64,000 nt of DNA, taken from Candidatus Obscuribacterales bacterium (GTDB lineage Bacteria; Cyanobacteriota; Vampirovibrionia; Obscuribacterales; Obscuribacteraceae). A program made the translations under genes and the position numbers. Positions within the stretch are counted from its first letter, which is position 1. The number at the start of each line of letters is the position of its first letter. Under the pieces are notes generated by a model. It saw nothing but the letters and a program-made list of their open reading frames with translations, was not told the DNA's origin and ran no database searches. The stretch is from positions 62,001-126,000 of the forward strand of contig JAGVKG010000013.1 of assembly GCA_020050685.1 (NCBI GenBank). The letters run 5' to 3'. Positions 16,639-24,989 of this stretch are shown in pieces.

Positions 16639-17007
16639 TTAGAGTTCCTTATAGAAATGTCTGCCCGGCTCTCGCTCAAATTTGATCTTGCGCGACATCG
16701 CAATTTCAATTTCTCGATCCGGTATCACATCTTCCTTTATAATTCCGTGCGAAATAACCACAACCTGAGTGCCGCAAAAGAAATACAACATCCGAAAATT
16801 CAAACCGTGCAGACCAACTCTTAACTCGTAAATTCCGTTCCTAAGATAGTCTGACTCCGGGCGGCGAAGTTCATGCCCCATCGATTGCAATCGTGTTAAT
16901 CTTGCTCGACATTTAATTCTCGCCTTTTCGGACAATTCTGCAAACCAGCCAATCATCGGAACCGAGCCATCATCATCCTTGTAGAAAACCACTTCAATTG
17001 GCGGCAT
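16639..17007 (-). CDS. higB: HigB/RelE-superfamily toxin (Gp49-like)
   Basis: This 122-residue predicted mRNA-cleaving toxin matches the phage Gp49-like/HigB family. It has MIGWFAEL, a basic helix KARIKCRARLTRLQSMG, the core YELRVGLHGLNFRMLYFF, VVVISHGIIKED, and the C-terminal EIEIAMSRKIKFERE. It has a strong AAGGAGGAGAG Shine-Dalgarno right before the ATG and precedes its antitoxin, the usual HigBA order. Unlike the locus at 2.4 kb, this toxin is full length. Confidence 0.88.
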   Translation of the reverse strand: MPPIEVVFYKDDDGSVPMIGWFAELSEKARIKCRARLTRLQSMGHELRRPESDYLRNGIYELRVGLHGLNFRMLYFFCGTQVVVISHGIIKEDVIPDREIEIAMSRKIKFEREPGRHFYKEL

Positions 17008-17020
17008 CTCTCCTCCTTAG

Positions 17021-17049
17021 ATGTTCGCATATTTGCGAACGCCTGTCAA
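17021..17049 (-). promoter_or_regulatory. higBA promoter with embedded palindromic operator
   Basis: On the minus strand, TTGACA (17049-17044) and GAACAT (17026-17021) are 17 bases apart. Inside and overlapping the -10 lies the perfect inverted repeat GTTCGCA-TATT-TGCGAAC (17023-17040), a fitting operator for the HigA repressor. A further GCGAAC half-site lies just upstream near 17050. Transcription would begin only a few bases before the toxin's ribosome-binding site. Confidence 0.7.
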
Positions 17050-17117
17050 GCGAACACAATGCAAATTGATCCCTATGTATAAAGACGGAGAAGGGGCAAA
17101 AAAGTTCAAAGAAAAAA

Positions 17118-17143
17118 GATAAAAGATGCGCTTTTTATCTTCA
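17118..17143 (-). terminator. Terminator of the peroxiredoxin gene
   Basis: AAGATAAAA and TTTTATCTT form a perfect 9-bp stem with an 8-nt loop. On the minus strand a T-rich run follows (TTTTCTTT). It sits 33 bp after the peroxiredoxin stop and separates it from the higBA operon downstream on the same strand. The stem is AT-rich, so efficiency is uncertain. Confidence 0.5.
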
Positions 17144-17175
17144 AGGTTTTTCTGGCGATAATTATTGTGGCGGTT

Positions 17176-17748
17176 TTAGCGGCGCAGTTGTTCTACTAGC
17201 CAATCGCGCACTTGTTCTGCGTTTTGGTCTGGTGGAAATACTGGATAGAAGATCTTTTCGATAAAACCATCTTTGATGATCAGAGTCAGACGCTTGATCA
17301 ACTCAACAGAATCAACTACGAAGGTTGGCAATCTCAACGCCCTTGTTAATGCGAAGTCCTCGTCGCTGAGTAATTCGAATGGTAGCGACAATCGCTTTGC
17401 TGCTTCTTGTTGATATTGGCTTGACTGCGTGCTCAAACCAAACACGCGCGCACCAAGCGATTGAATCTCTTTGTAGTGATCGCGAAATCCACAAGATTGC
17501 GGTGTACATCCTCGTGCACCAGGAATTTCATTCCAACCGGCGGGCGCATTTTGATCCGGGCGACCAGTTCGCGGATAACAATAAACAACAGTCAGACCAG
17601 AAAGTCCGGCAAGATCCACGGGTCTGCCGAGAGTCGACATCAACGACAAGGCAGGAACTCCGGCGCCAAGCAAATGCCTGCATGCTCCGTCATCACTCGG
17701 AATCGGCAAACCTGTCGGTAGCTCATAAAGATTGTCTGTGCGCACCAT
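17176..17748 (-). CDS. Peroxiredoxin/redoxin-family protein
   Basis: The start is placed at ATG 17748 with GAGGAT upstream. The frame extends 15 codons further, but that part runs toward a dispersed repeat and looks non-coding. The 190-residue thioredoxin-fold protein has VVYCYPRTGRPDQ, then GCTPQSCGFRDHY with the presumed peroxidatic and resolving cysteines, GARVFGLSTQ, and a C-terminal WLVEQL. It likely reduces peroxides with an external thiol donor. The GCTPQSC arrangement is typical of a BCP/Prx5-like subgroup as I recall it. Confidence 0.82.
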   Translation of the reverse strand: MVRTDNLYELPTGLPIPSDDGACRHLLGAGVPALSLMSTLGRPVDLAGLSGLTVVYCYPRTGRPDQNAPAGWNEIPGARGCTPQSCGFRDHYKEIQSLGARVFGLSTQSSQYQQEAAKRLSLPFELLSDEDFALTRALRLPTFVVDSVELIKRLTLIIKDGFIEKIFYPVFPPDQNAEQVRDWLVEQLRR

Positions 17749-17766
17749 AAAAAATATCCTCAAACC

Positions 17767-17856
17767 TAAGCGCTCCGTTACCGATGCTTGCATCGGCTCC
17801 TCCGCGCGTTATGACGCTTTACTCCGGACGCCTCCTCGGCGTCCTTCGCTTCGCTG
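17767..17856 (-). repeat. Covarying hairpin element, copy 2
   Basis: Full copy, sense on the minus strand, pointing at the peroxiredoxin gene whose ATG is 18 bp beyond. Hairpin 1 on the plus strand is GGACGCC (17826-17832), TCCTC, GGCGTCC (17838-17844), so the sense loop is GAGGA. Hairpin 2 is CCGATGC/GCATCGG, and the end is CGGAGCGCTTA. Together with 17857-18065 it fills the 317-bp gap before hemA. The remainder holds a TATAAT-like box at 17982 and the hairpin at 18018. Confidence 0.85.
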
Positions 17857-18017
17857 AAACTTTGTTATTTTTTTCATCGTTATTTGCAAATGGTAGCACC
17901 CGTGGTAGGACTTCAGAATAATGTTATGTGGAATTTCGTTACCCTTAGCACTGGAGGCTATCGGTAAATCTGATTGATAGCTATAATTTGCCCAAGTAAA
18001 TTACAAGTATATATACC

Positions 18018-18039
18018 AAAAGTCAAGTGGTTGGCTTTT
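18018..18039 (+). promoter_or_regulatory. Hairpin in the hemA leader
   Basis: AAAAGTCAA, loop GTGG, TTGGCTTTT form a 9-bp stem with one G.U pair, ending 26 bp before the hemA ATG. A TATAAT box at 17982-17987 could start a transcript containing it. It may act as an attenuator-like or stability element; there is no dedicated T-run after it. Confidence 0.35.
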
Positions 18040-18065
18040 AAATTTAGTACCGCGTTGGCATCCTG

Positions 18066-19664
18066 ATGAACCATCTCATTGTTTCCGGACTTAACTACCA
18101 CTCAAGCCCTCTGGCAATTCGCGAGCGCTTTACTATTCCGCCGTCGTGTCTCAAGCATGCCTTGCACGCTCTTGCCCGCATGCCGCACATTAAAGAAGCT
18201 GCTGTTTTATCCACCTGCAATCGCACGGAAGTTTATGCCGTGGTCAGCGATGTACAGGCCGGCTTGCACGAAATCGATTCGTTTTTCTTGTCAACCCAAA
18301 CTGTTGCCGACCACGAAGTGCTCAAGCCAAATTTTCGCCTCTTGAGAGAAGACGTTGTCTTACATCTTTTCCGCGTCGCCAGCGGCTTGGATTCAATGGT
18401 GCTGGGCGAAGGACAAATCATGTCTCAAGTAAAAGAGGCATACTCGGAAGCATTGTCTGCACAAACTGCTGGGCCGATAGTCGATCAACTCTTCAAGCTT
18501 GCGCTAAATTGCGGCAAGCGCGTGCGCTCGGAAACTTCCATGGGACGTCGCGCCGTTTCAGTATCATCAGCAGCAGTAGAATTAGCCAGAGAAATTTTGG
18601 GACCGCTGGGCAACCGCACGATTTGCGTAATTGGCGCAGGGAAAATGGGCAAGGTTTGCGTCAAACACTTGCTCAATGATGCAGGAAAAGGACCAGTAGT
18701 TGTTCTCAACCGCAGCCCAGAAGCAATTGGTACGCTTCTAGAAAACAATCTAGCCAATAAACATCGTCTAAAAACCGGATTTACACTCGATGATACTACG
18801 GCGATTGTTTCTAGCGCCGACTTAGTAATTGTTTCAACCAGCGCGCCAAATCATATTGTCACTCCAGAAAACATTGCCCTGTCTGACAGCAAAAAAGAAC
18901 TTTGCATAATCGATATTTCCGTACCACGCAATGTTGATCCGGCTTGCGGTGATATTCCTGGCGTTCGCTTATTCCACGCAGACGATCTTTCCAGCATTGT
19001 AAATAGAAATCTCTCTGAGCGAGAAGCTCTAGTATCAGAAGCAGAATCCATAATTTTTGAATCACTCGATGGTTTCCACAATTGGCAAAGATCATTACTG
19101 GTCGCACCAACTATTACCGAGCTGAGAGAAAAAATCGAATCAATTCGCTTGGCTCACATGCAAAAGAGCCTGCAATCGGAATCTCTCGATAGCGCCGATC
19201 AAGATCACCAAGACCAGAAAAACATCGAAGAAATTAGTCGCGCCATCGTCAATCAGATTTTGCACCATCCAACAATTCAATTGAAAGCAACCAAGGACTA
19301 TCAAGTTCTGCGCCAACAAGCGGAAGCCCTGCGCATGCTCTTCAATCTTGATCCAAGCCGGAACAACAAATCACAATCCTTCCAAGCTTCTCCACAAGCA
19401 GCAGCTTCGCGATCGGGTTTACAATCAATGCCGGAATCCATTCCTGCCGGCTCATTGCCGCTTGGTTCAATTCCAACCGGCTGCCCAATGCATGCAATGG
19501 CTCAAAAGGGTAGCGCGGAAATGGAAATGGGCGCTTTAGAATCGACAGCTGGACTGACTGCTGAACTGACTGCGGATAGGTTCATGCAAATGGACAAGGA
19601 AACCAGGGATTCGCTGAAAGATTTTTCTCAAGCCTTAAAAGAAAGTTTGATGCAACTTTCATAG
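18066..19664 (+). CDS. hemA: Glutamyl-tRNA reductase with extended C-terminal tail
   Basis: First committed enzyme of C5-pathway tetrapyrrole synthesis, reducing Glu-tRNA(Glu) to glutamate-1-semialdehyde with NADPH (EC 1.2.1.70). The catalytic cysteine is Cys51 in STCNRTE, the substrate domain has GLDSMVLGEGQIMSQVKEAY, the Rossmann domain has VIGAGKMGKVCVKHL, and the dimerisation helices follow. At 532 residues it is about 100 longer than usual. The extra tail (about 430-532) is low-complexity and contains GCPMH at 472-476, reminiscent of a Cys-Pro heme-regulatory motif. First gene of the hemACDB operon; hemC starts 5 bp after its stop. Confidence 0.95.
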   Translation: MNHLIVSGLNYHSSPLAIRERFTIPPSCLKHALHALARMPHIKEAAVLSTCNRTEVYAVVSDVQAGLHEIDSFFLSTQTVADHEVLKPNFRLLREDVVLHLFRVASGLDSMVLGEGQIMSQVKEAYSEALSAQTAGPIVDQLFKLALNCGKRVRSETSMGRRAVSVSSAAVELAREILGPLGNRTICVIGAGKMGKVCVKHLLNDAGKGPVVVLNRSPEAIGTLLENNLANKHRLKTGFTLDDTTAIVSSADLVIVSTSAPNHIVTPENIALSDSKKELCIIDISVPRNVDPACGDIPGVRLFHADDLSSIVNRNLSEREALVSEAESIIFESLDGFHNWQRSLLVAPTITELREKIESIRLAHMQKSLQSESLDSADQDHQDQKNIEEISRAIVNQILHHPTIQLKATKDYQVLRQQAEALRMLFNLDPSRNNKSQSFQASPQAAASRSGLQSMPESIPAGSLPLGSIPTGCPMHAMAQKGSAEMEMGALESTAGLTAELTADRFMQMDKETRDSLKDFSQALKESLMQLS

Positions 19665-19669
19665 AGAGC

Positions 19670-20671
19670 GTGCCTTTGACTAATAATTCCCAGCAAAGCA
19701 GAAGGTCAATTCGGGTTGGCACCCGCGAGAGCAAGCTTGCCCTGTTCCAGACCAACCTAACTGTTGCACGACTAAAAGAATCATTTCCTAAACTGCAATT
19801 TGAAATCTGCCCGGTCACCACACATGGTGATAAAGTGCGCGACAAGCCGCTTTTCGAATTGGGCGGGCGCGGAGTTTTTGTCAAAGAATTGGAAGAGGCA
19901 CTTTTAGCCGATGACGTAGATCTTGTCGTGCACAGTTTGAAAGACTTGCCGACAGATATGCCTGATGGTCTTCTGCTTGCTGCTGTTTTCGATCGCACAG
20001 ATCCTCGTGATGCTTTGATCAGCCACAACAAATTGAGCTTGAAAGATTTGCCAGCCGGTTCTCGCATTGCTACTTCCAGTCGCCGGCGCTCAGCCCAAAT
20101 TGCCGCATTGCGCAACGATCTGACATTTGTCGACATACGCGGCAATATCGACACGCGCTTGCGCAAACATGCCGAAGGGCAATGTGATGCAATGATCTTA
20201 GCTGCCGCTGGGCTTGCGCGCTTAAATTTGACCGAACACGTATCAGAATTTATCGATACAGAAATAAGCTTGCCGGCAGTCGGACAAGCGGCGCTGGCAA
20301 TCGAATCTAGATCATCAGATATATTTGTGTGCGATATGCTCAAACACATTGACGATAAAAACGTGCGGGCTGAAATTACCGCCGAAAGAGCCTTTCTTCA
20401 CAAAATGGGCGGCGGTTGTTCCGTGCCAATTGGCGGATTGGCGCGCTTGACCGAAAGACCAAACGGCGCCAGCCTCAGTCTAACCGGCTGCGTCTGCGCA
20501 ATCGATGGAAGTAAGATTTTACGCGAAACCCAGGGCATAGAGCTGACGAATGATTACATTAATGCAGCAACAAAACTTGGCCAAGATTTAGCAGAGCAAA
20601 TGCTTTCTCAAGGCGCAAAAGAGTTGCTCGAGTCATTTGCTCAGACACCACCCCTGGTATCACCTCCTTAG
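19670..20671 (+). CDS. hemC: Porphobilinogen deaminase (hydroxymethylbilane synthase)
   Basis: Polymerises four porphobilinogens into hydroxymethylbilane (EC 2.5.1.61). The GTG start at 19670 gives 333 residues. Landmarks are IRVGTRESKLALFQ, the catalytic-site region DLVVHSLKDLPTDMP, RIATSSRRRSAQ, and the cofactor-attachment cysteine in HKMGGGCSVPIGG (about residue 251), which carries the dipyrromethane. Tightly spaced between hemA and hemD. Confidence 0.95.
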   Translation: MPLTNNSQQSRRSIRVGTRESKLALFQTNLTVARLKESFPKLQFEICPVTTHGDKVRDKPLFELGGRGVFVKELEEALLADDVDLVVHSLKDLPTDMPDGLLLAAVFDRTDPRDALISHNKLSLKDLPAGSRIATSSRRRSAQIAALRNDLTFVDIRGNIDTRLRKHAEGQCDAMILAAAGLARLNLTEHVSEFIDTEISLPAVGQAALAIESRSSDIFVCDMLKHIDDKNVRAEITAERAFLHKMGGGCSVPIGGLARLTERPNGASLSLTGCVCAIDGSKILRETQGIELTNDYINAATKLGQDLAEQMLSQGAKELLESFAQTPPLVSPP

Positions 20672-20677
20672 CGCGCC

Positions 20678-21508
20678 ATGCCCCCACCAAAGCCACTAGA
20701 CAATTACAAAATCTTGGTCACGCGCGCTGCCGAACAAGCCGGCGAAGTTTCAGAAAAGCTGATTAGCCTTGGCGCAACACCAATAGAAGTGCCGCTTATT
20801 TCCATCGGCCCGCCTGATTCCTGGGAACCACTTGATCAAGCATTACAAAATCTATCTCAATATGATTGGCTTGTTTTTGCCTCAGCAAATGCTGTTGATT
20901 CTTGTTTAAAAAGATTGGCACAACTTTGTCTGGACACTAGCGAACTAAAGCAAGTAAAACTAGCAGCAATTGGTCCTTCCACATCTGCACTCTTAGCCGA
21001 ACATGGTTTGCCCTGTGCATTTAGACCAAGCAAATTTATTGGCGAGTCTTTAGTAGCAGAATTCCCCGGTTATCCAAATTTATCCGCACTACGGATTTTT
21101 TGGCCACGCACAAACATCGGACGTAATTATATTGTCGAGGAATTGCGGACGGCCGGTGCCAAGATCGATATTGTCACCTGCTACAAAACTAGTGGGCCAG
21201 CGGATAGCAAAAAGACAGCAGAAAAACTTTTGCAATTGCTCACAGAAAAACAAATCGACATTATCACTTTGATGAGCGCTCAAACTGCACGCAATTTAGC
21301 AGCACTACTTAAGACACACGAACATTTGCTTACTAATGTGCTTGTCGCCTCTATTGGACCAGAGACAACCAAAGCTGCACTCGAAGAACTCGGCAAAGTT
21401 GATATTGAAGCCAAGCAATATACGGTTGACGGCTTATTGGAATCCATCGCCCAATTTGTCTCAAAACCCCAGCCAAGGACGTTCTCTGAAGAACATACAT
21501 ATGATTAA
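20678..21508 (+). CDS. hemD: Uroporphyrinogen-III synthase
   Basis: Cyclises hydroxymethylbilane with D-ring inversion to uroporphyrinogen III (EC 4.2.1.75). The family is poorly conserved, but the 276-residue protein shows the expected pattern: LVTRAAEQAGEVSEKLISLGATPIEVPLISI at the start, DWLVFASANAVD, AAIGPSTSALLAEHG, FWPRTNIGRN, then DIITLMSAQTARNL and ASIGPETTKAALEELG. Position between hemC and hemB confirms the call. No methyltransferase fusion is present. Confidence 0.92.
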   Translation: MPPPKPLDNYKILVTRAAEQAGEVSEKLISLGATPIEVPLISIGPPDSWEPLDQALQNLSQYDWLVFASANAVDSCLKRLAQLCLDTSELKQVKLAAIGPSTSALLAEHGLPCAFRPSKFIGESLVAEFPGYPNLSALRIFWPRTNIGRNYIVEELRTAGAKIDIVTCYKTSGPADSKKTAEKLLQLLTEKQIDIITLMSAQTARNLAALLKTHEHLLTNVLVASIGPETTKAALEELGKVDIEAKQYTVDGLLESIAQFVSKPQPRTFSEEHTYD

Positions 21509-21586
21509 TTCTATGCAAGATTTCAAGAGAAAACTTCCATTATCAAATATATGCAATATATTTGATGAAACCTTCGGAGAGATCTC

Positions 21587-22621
21587 ATGCAAAGCTTAAT
21601 TGCAGATGACGAACAAGCCAATTCGGCCGTCTCTGACCAAACGAACTTTCTCCTCCCTGCCAGAATGCGCCGGCTGCGCCAATCACAAGCTATGCGTGCA
21701 ATGGTGCGCGAAACACACATTCGCCTGGAAAAGTTGATTTACCCATTTTTTGTCGTGGCTGGCTCAAAAATTCGCAAGCCAATTAGCTCGATGCCAGGCA
21801 TTTTTCAGCTCAGCCTGGACAATCTGGTCAAAGAAGTTGAAGCCGCATATATTGCCGGAATTCGCTCTGTCATACTTTTTGGCATTCCCGAGAACAAAGA
21901 CACCGAAGCTAGTGGTGCCTGGAAACAAGATGGCATAGTTCAGGTGGCAACTCGTACATTAAAATCGCACTTCCCAGACCTCTTGGTGGTGGCCGACACT
22001 TGTTTGTGCGAATACATGAGTCATGGACACTGCGGCATTGTCGAAAACGGGCAGATTCTCAACGACCCAAGTTTAGTGATTCTCGCCAGAGCCGCAGTAT
22101 CGCAAGCCGAAGCTGGCGCTGACATAATTGCGCCTTCCGATATGATGGACGGACGCATCGGCATTATTCGCCAAGCGCTTGACGAAGCGGGTTTCGCCCA
22201 AACACCAATCATGGCTTACAGTGCAAAATTTGCCTCCGCCTTTTATGGCCCGTTCCGCGAAGCCGCTGAATCAGCCCCACAATTTGGCGACCGCACCACC
22301 TACCAAATGGACCCAGCCAATGCCCGTGAAGCTCTGAGAGAAATCGAACAAGATATCATTGAAGGAGCAGACATCGTCATGGTTAAGCCCGCCTTGCCAT
22401 ATTTAGATGTCATCTCCCGCGCCCGGGCTATTACAGACTTGCCCATCGCAGCATATAATGTTTCTGGAGAGTATTCCATGGTTAAAGCAGCAGCAGCCAA
22501 TGGCTGGATAGACGAGAAAAAGGTGGTGCTCGAAGCGCTCACCTCTATCTTCCGTGCCGGCGCTGACCTGGTTATTACCTATCATGCTCAGGATGTCGCC
22601 ACCTGGCTTAGCCGCCCATGA
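21587..22621 (+). CDS. hemB: Delta-aminolevulinic acid dehydratase (porphobilinogen synthase)
   Basis: Condenses two aminolevulinates to porphobilinogen (EC 4.2.1.24). In this 344-residue TIM-barrel protein the cysteine-rich metal site [14 protein letters not shown] (about residues 132-145) indicates a zinc-type enzyme. The two active-site lysines lie in [17 protein letters not shown] and [16 protein letters not shown] lies just upstream of the ATG. It closes the hem operon; no hemL or hemE is seen here. Confidence 0.96.
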   Translation: MQSLIADDEQANSAVSDQTNFLLPARMRRLRQSQAMRAMVRETHIRLEKLIYPFFVVAGSKIRKPISSMPGIFQLSLDNLVKEVEAAYIAGIRSVILFGIPENKDTEASGAWKQDGIVQVATRTLKSHFPDLLVVADTCLCEYMSHGHCGIVENGQILNDPSLVILARAAVSQAEAGADIIAPSDMMDGRIGIIRQALDEAGFAQTPIMAYSAKFASAFYGPFREAAESAPQFGDRTTYQMDPANAREALREIEQDIIEGADIVMVKPALPYLDVISRARAITDLPIAAYNVSGEYSMVKAAAANGWIDEKKVVLEALTSIFRAGADLVITYHAQDVATWLSRP

Positions 22622-22679
22622 AGATGGCGAATTTTGGCTGCCCACAACCTGCTCCAACCCGATCCAAGAGGATTGTTTA

Positions 22680-23147
22680 ATGAAGACCAGTACCGCATAT
22701 CAAATCAGCTTCGCAAACGCATTTGCCGACCTTTATTTGGACAAGGAAAATGGTGAAGTTGCCCTTGATTTACGCCGGCAAGAAATCACTGTCTATCTGA
22801 ATCAAACTCAATACCAAGCCCTTGTATTGTTAATTCAACAAAGTTTGGAAGATCAGGATCTGGTTGATTATTTGACCTGGCAAAAGGACCCTCTGCAATC
22901 GGAAGAAAATCGTTCGTTTGAAATTTGTGGTCCAGAGCATATTGTTTGCATGGCTTGCACACCGTGTTATGAACGCGTGAAGCTAACGTTTGATCTTGGC
23001 GTTGCCGTTGATCTTTCCTTTGCTGATTATCAGGGCTTGTCAGGCTTGCTGAAAGAAGCCCAGGCCGATCTGGAATGGCGCCGCGAATTGTTACGCTGGA
23101 ACATGCCAGATACAGGCTCGGATTTTGCTGCCGGTGCGCAAGACTAA
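22680..23147 (+). CDS. Protein of unknown function after hemB
   Basis: The start is ATG 22680 after AGAGGA at good spacing; the frame also overlaps the hemB end, but that extension looks spurious. The 155-residue, acidic product begins MKTSTAYQISFANAFADLYLD. It contains a cysteine cluster CMACTPC near residue 99 that could bind metal, and ends in a helical ADLEWRRELLRW segment. It is 58 bp from hemB on the same strand and may be co-transcribed. I do not recognise the family. Confidence 0.6.
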   Translation: MKTSTAYQISFANAFADLYLDKENGEVALDLRRQEITVYLNQTQYQALVLLIQQSLEDQDLVDYLTWQKDPLQSEENRSFEICGPEHIVCMACTPCYERVKLTFDLGVAVDLSFADYQGLSGLLKEAQADLEWRRELLRWNMPDTGSDFAAGAQD

Positions 23148-23184
23148 ATCCCCAGATCAAACAATTGATCCACAGTAACTTCTC

Positions 23185-24234
23185 CTATTTACTTGCAATT
23201 AAAATTGGGGACTCCTTGCCATAGCCTGGCATTTCCAGACGCCTGGATTTACCAAAACCCTTGGACTTCAATATGGATTCCAATTCTTCCTGGCTGAAAA
23301 CACATCCGTTGGCAGTCGCCAAAAACATGTTGATGGCAAATAAAGCTGGCGGAACTGGACCGGTCTTTTCTTTGTCCAGGAAAAATTCGGCAATTACAAG
23401 CTGTCCACCTGGCTTAAGAATTTCCTGACACCAAGCAATCAGCTGCTCCGAACGCACGCGTCCTTCGCTATGCAAAATATGTCCCAGAATCACCACGTCA
23501 TAACTATTGGATTCCAACTTGCATTCATGCCAGTCGCCACCAATAAATTTGTAGCGCGAATCCACACCAAATTTATTGGCATATTCTTTTGTCACATTCA
23601 ATACTTGTGGGAAATCCAAAGCATCAATGGAAATTTCCGGATTGGCTTGGGCAAAAGGGATGCTCCAAACGGCACTGCCGGATGCAACATCCAAAACGCG
23701 GGAACCCTTAGCTAATTCATCGATCTTCAGCTCGCGTGCCACCACATTAGCATTGAAAAAATTCAAGGGGAAAATAGAGCTTGCTAAGGCTGGGAAAAAT
23801 TCCTCAGCCACAATTTGCTGATTCACTTCCATAACCGGTTTGCCGGATCGAATCACATCGGCTAATTGATACCAGGCCTTTTGCATTTCGGCATTTATTT
23901 TGATGTAATGTCCCATGAACAAGGGGGTGTTCGGTATAAGATACGTCTCAGCAACTTCCGCGTTCTCAAACTTATCTTCGTGCTTTGACAGAAATCCCAG
24001 CGCAACCAAAGAATTCAACAAGACTTCCGCTCCGCGAGGATCGATATTCGCCTGAGAAGAAATTTCACAAGCGGTTTTCTTGCCCTGCTTAATTACCGAG
24101 AACAAATCCAGTTCCACCGCTGCCCTCACAGCATAAAACGCCCAGGGCGTATGCAAAACCTGCATCAACTGCATAGGCGGCAACTGGCTCTTTTCTTCTG
24201 CGGGCCCAGCTTCTGATTTCATTTCTAACTTCAT
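23185..24234 (-). CDS. O-methyltransferase (Methyltransf_2 type with dimerisation domain)
   Basis: This 349-residue SAM-dependent methyltransferase is of the plant-COMT/BchU-like class. Residues about 25-110 form a winged-helix dimerisation domain (WAFYAVRAAVELDLFSVI, VLLNSLVALGFL). Residues about 180-345 form the Rossmann domain, with VLDVASGSAVWSIPFA, DALDFPQVL, GDWHECKL, VILGHILHSEG and LKPGGQLVIAEFFLD. Substrates of this family are varied small hydroxylated molecules; none is indicated by the neighbours. GGGGGAAG precedes the ATG. Confidence 0.85.
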   Translation of the reverse strand: MKLEMKSEAGPAEEKSQLPPMQLMQVLHTPWAFYAVRAAVELDLFSVIKQGKKTACEISSQANIDPRGAEVLLNSLVALGFLSKHEDKFENAEVAETYLIPNTPLFMGHYIKINAEMQKAWYQLADVIRSGKPVMEVNQQIVAEEFFPALASSIFPLNFFNANVVARELKIDELAKGSRVLDVASGSAVWSIPFAQANPEISIDALDFPQVLNVTKEYANKFGVDSRYKFIGGDWHECKLESNSYDVVILGHILHSEGRVRSEQLIAWCQEILKPGGQLVIAEFFLDKEKTGPVPPALFAINMFLATANGCVFSQEELESILKSKGFGKSRRLEMPGYGKESPILIASK

Positions 24235-24330
24235 TCTTGTCTTCCCCCAGGATTCGATATTCGAGCCATTATCTCCTAATTAGATGCTAACTTAGCGCCC
24301 CACCCTCTTCTTGGCATCAAGACAATGAGC

Positions 24331-24336
24331 TATAAT
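24331..24336 (+). promoter_or_regulatory. -10 box of the SRP RNA gene
   Basis: A perfect TATAAT lies 11 bp before the first paired base of the SRP RNA, which fits a start near 24343-24348. The -35 is unclear: TTGGCA at 24311 has a short 14-bp spacer, and TCTTGG at 24309 a 16-bp spacer. Confidence 0.6.
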
Positions 24337-24347
24337 TACTTGATACA

Positions 24348-24436
24348 GATCGTTGGGCACGGCGGAGGCCAGCGAACCTGGTCAGAGGGGAAACCCAGCA
24401 GCCATAAGTTGTTACCTTCGGGTGTGTCCAGCGGTC
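24348..24436 (+). ncRNA. ffs: Signal recognition particle RNA, small bacterial type (4.5S)
   Basis: RNA scaffold for Ffh in co-translational targeting. The 5' end GATCGTTGGGCAC (24348-24360) pairs along its full 13 bases with GTGTCCAGCGGTC (24424-24436), allowing G.U pairs. The apical domain has the conserved asymmetric loops: GTCAG (24381-24385), GGG-GAAA-CCC (24387-24396), AGCAGCC (24397-24403). GAAA replaces the commoner GGAA tetraloop but is still GNRA. Length is about 90 nt, as in 4.5S RNA. The T-rich TTTTAATTTT at 24441-24450 probably terminates it. Confidence 0.92.
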
Positions 24437-24498
24437 TGCATTTTAATTTTATTGAGAGCCTTCACAATTTTTGCCTTGAAAGTTTGATTTAAAAAGCC

Positions 24499-24753
24499 AT
24501 GACAAAATCCAAAAGCCAAGCCGAACCAGACGCGAGCAGAACCCTACTAGGTCAAATCCTGGTTGAGCTCGGATATATCACTATTTATCAGCTTGAAGAG
24601 GGGCTTGCCGTCCAGCGCCATGATACGGAGCAGGGACTTGAGCAAAAGCCATTGGGCCAAATCCTGCTTGAGCTTGGCTACTGCAGCCCGAACCAATTAA
24701 TTCGGGGTATTCAAGTTCAGTCTGAATTGCGCAAGGGACATATCGCCCGCTAG
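24499..24753 (+). CDS. Small protein with two LGxIL...QL repeats (MshEN-like)
   Basis: This 84-residue protein is built from two copies of one unit: LGQILVELGYITIYQLEEGL (residues 17-36) and LGQILLELGYCSPNQLIRGI (53-72). The pattern LGxILxxxGxxxxxQL is that of the N-terminal domain of GspE/PilB ATPases (MshEN), which can bind c-di-GMP in some proteins. Here it stands alone without an ATPase. Function unknown. It follows the SRP RNA by 62 bp. Confidence 0.65.
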   Translation: MTKSKSQAEPDASRTLLGQILVELGYITIYQLEEGLAVQRHDTEQGLEQKPLGQILLELGYCSPNQLIRGIQVQSELRKGHIAR

Positions 24754-24785
24754 TTTGCCTTTTTTATCATCCACTCCCGTCTTTT

Positions 24786-24809
24786 CGGCTGACTTTTGGT
24801 TGTCAGCCG
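24786..24809 (+). other. Intergenic hairpin after the repeat protein
   Basis: CGGCTGAC, 8-nt loop, GTCAGCCG gives a perfect 8-bp stem 33 bp after the upstream stop. No T-run follows on either strand, so a classic intrinsic terminator is not supported. The rest of 24754-24989 shows nothing I can name. Confidence 0.4.
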
Positions 24810-24989
24810 CTGCCGATCTATGTTGATCTGCGATTCGTCTTTTCATTGGCGGGAATAGATTTAAGTAGAAGATCTAGAAAATAGATCTTGAAGATAGATA
24901 TGCAGTGATTCGGTTAACAGCTAAACTCTTATAGTTTTTAGTAAGACCAAGAATCAGCGACTGATAAAGCATCTCAAGCCGAGGTTCTT

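Noticed and set aside
17749-17793. 15-codon N-terminal extension of the peroxiredoxin
   Set aside because: It lies mostly in the leader and reaches into a dispersed repeat, while a good ribosome-binding site precedes ATG 17748.
24786-24809. Intrinsic terminator
   Set aside because: The 8-bp stem is perfect, but no T-run follows on either strand, so I list it only as a hairpin.
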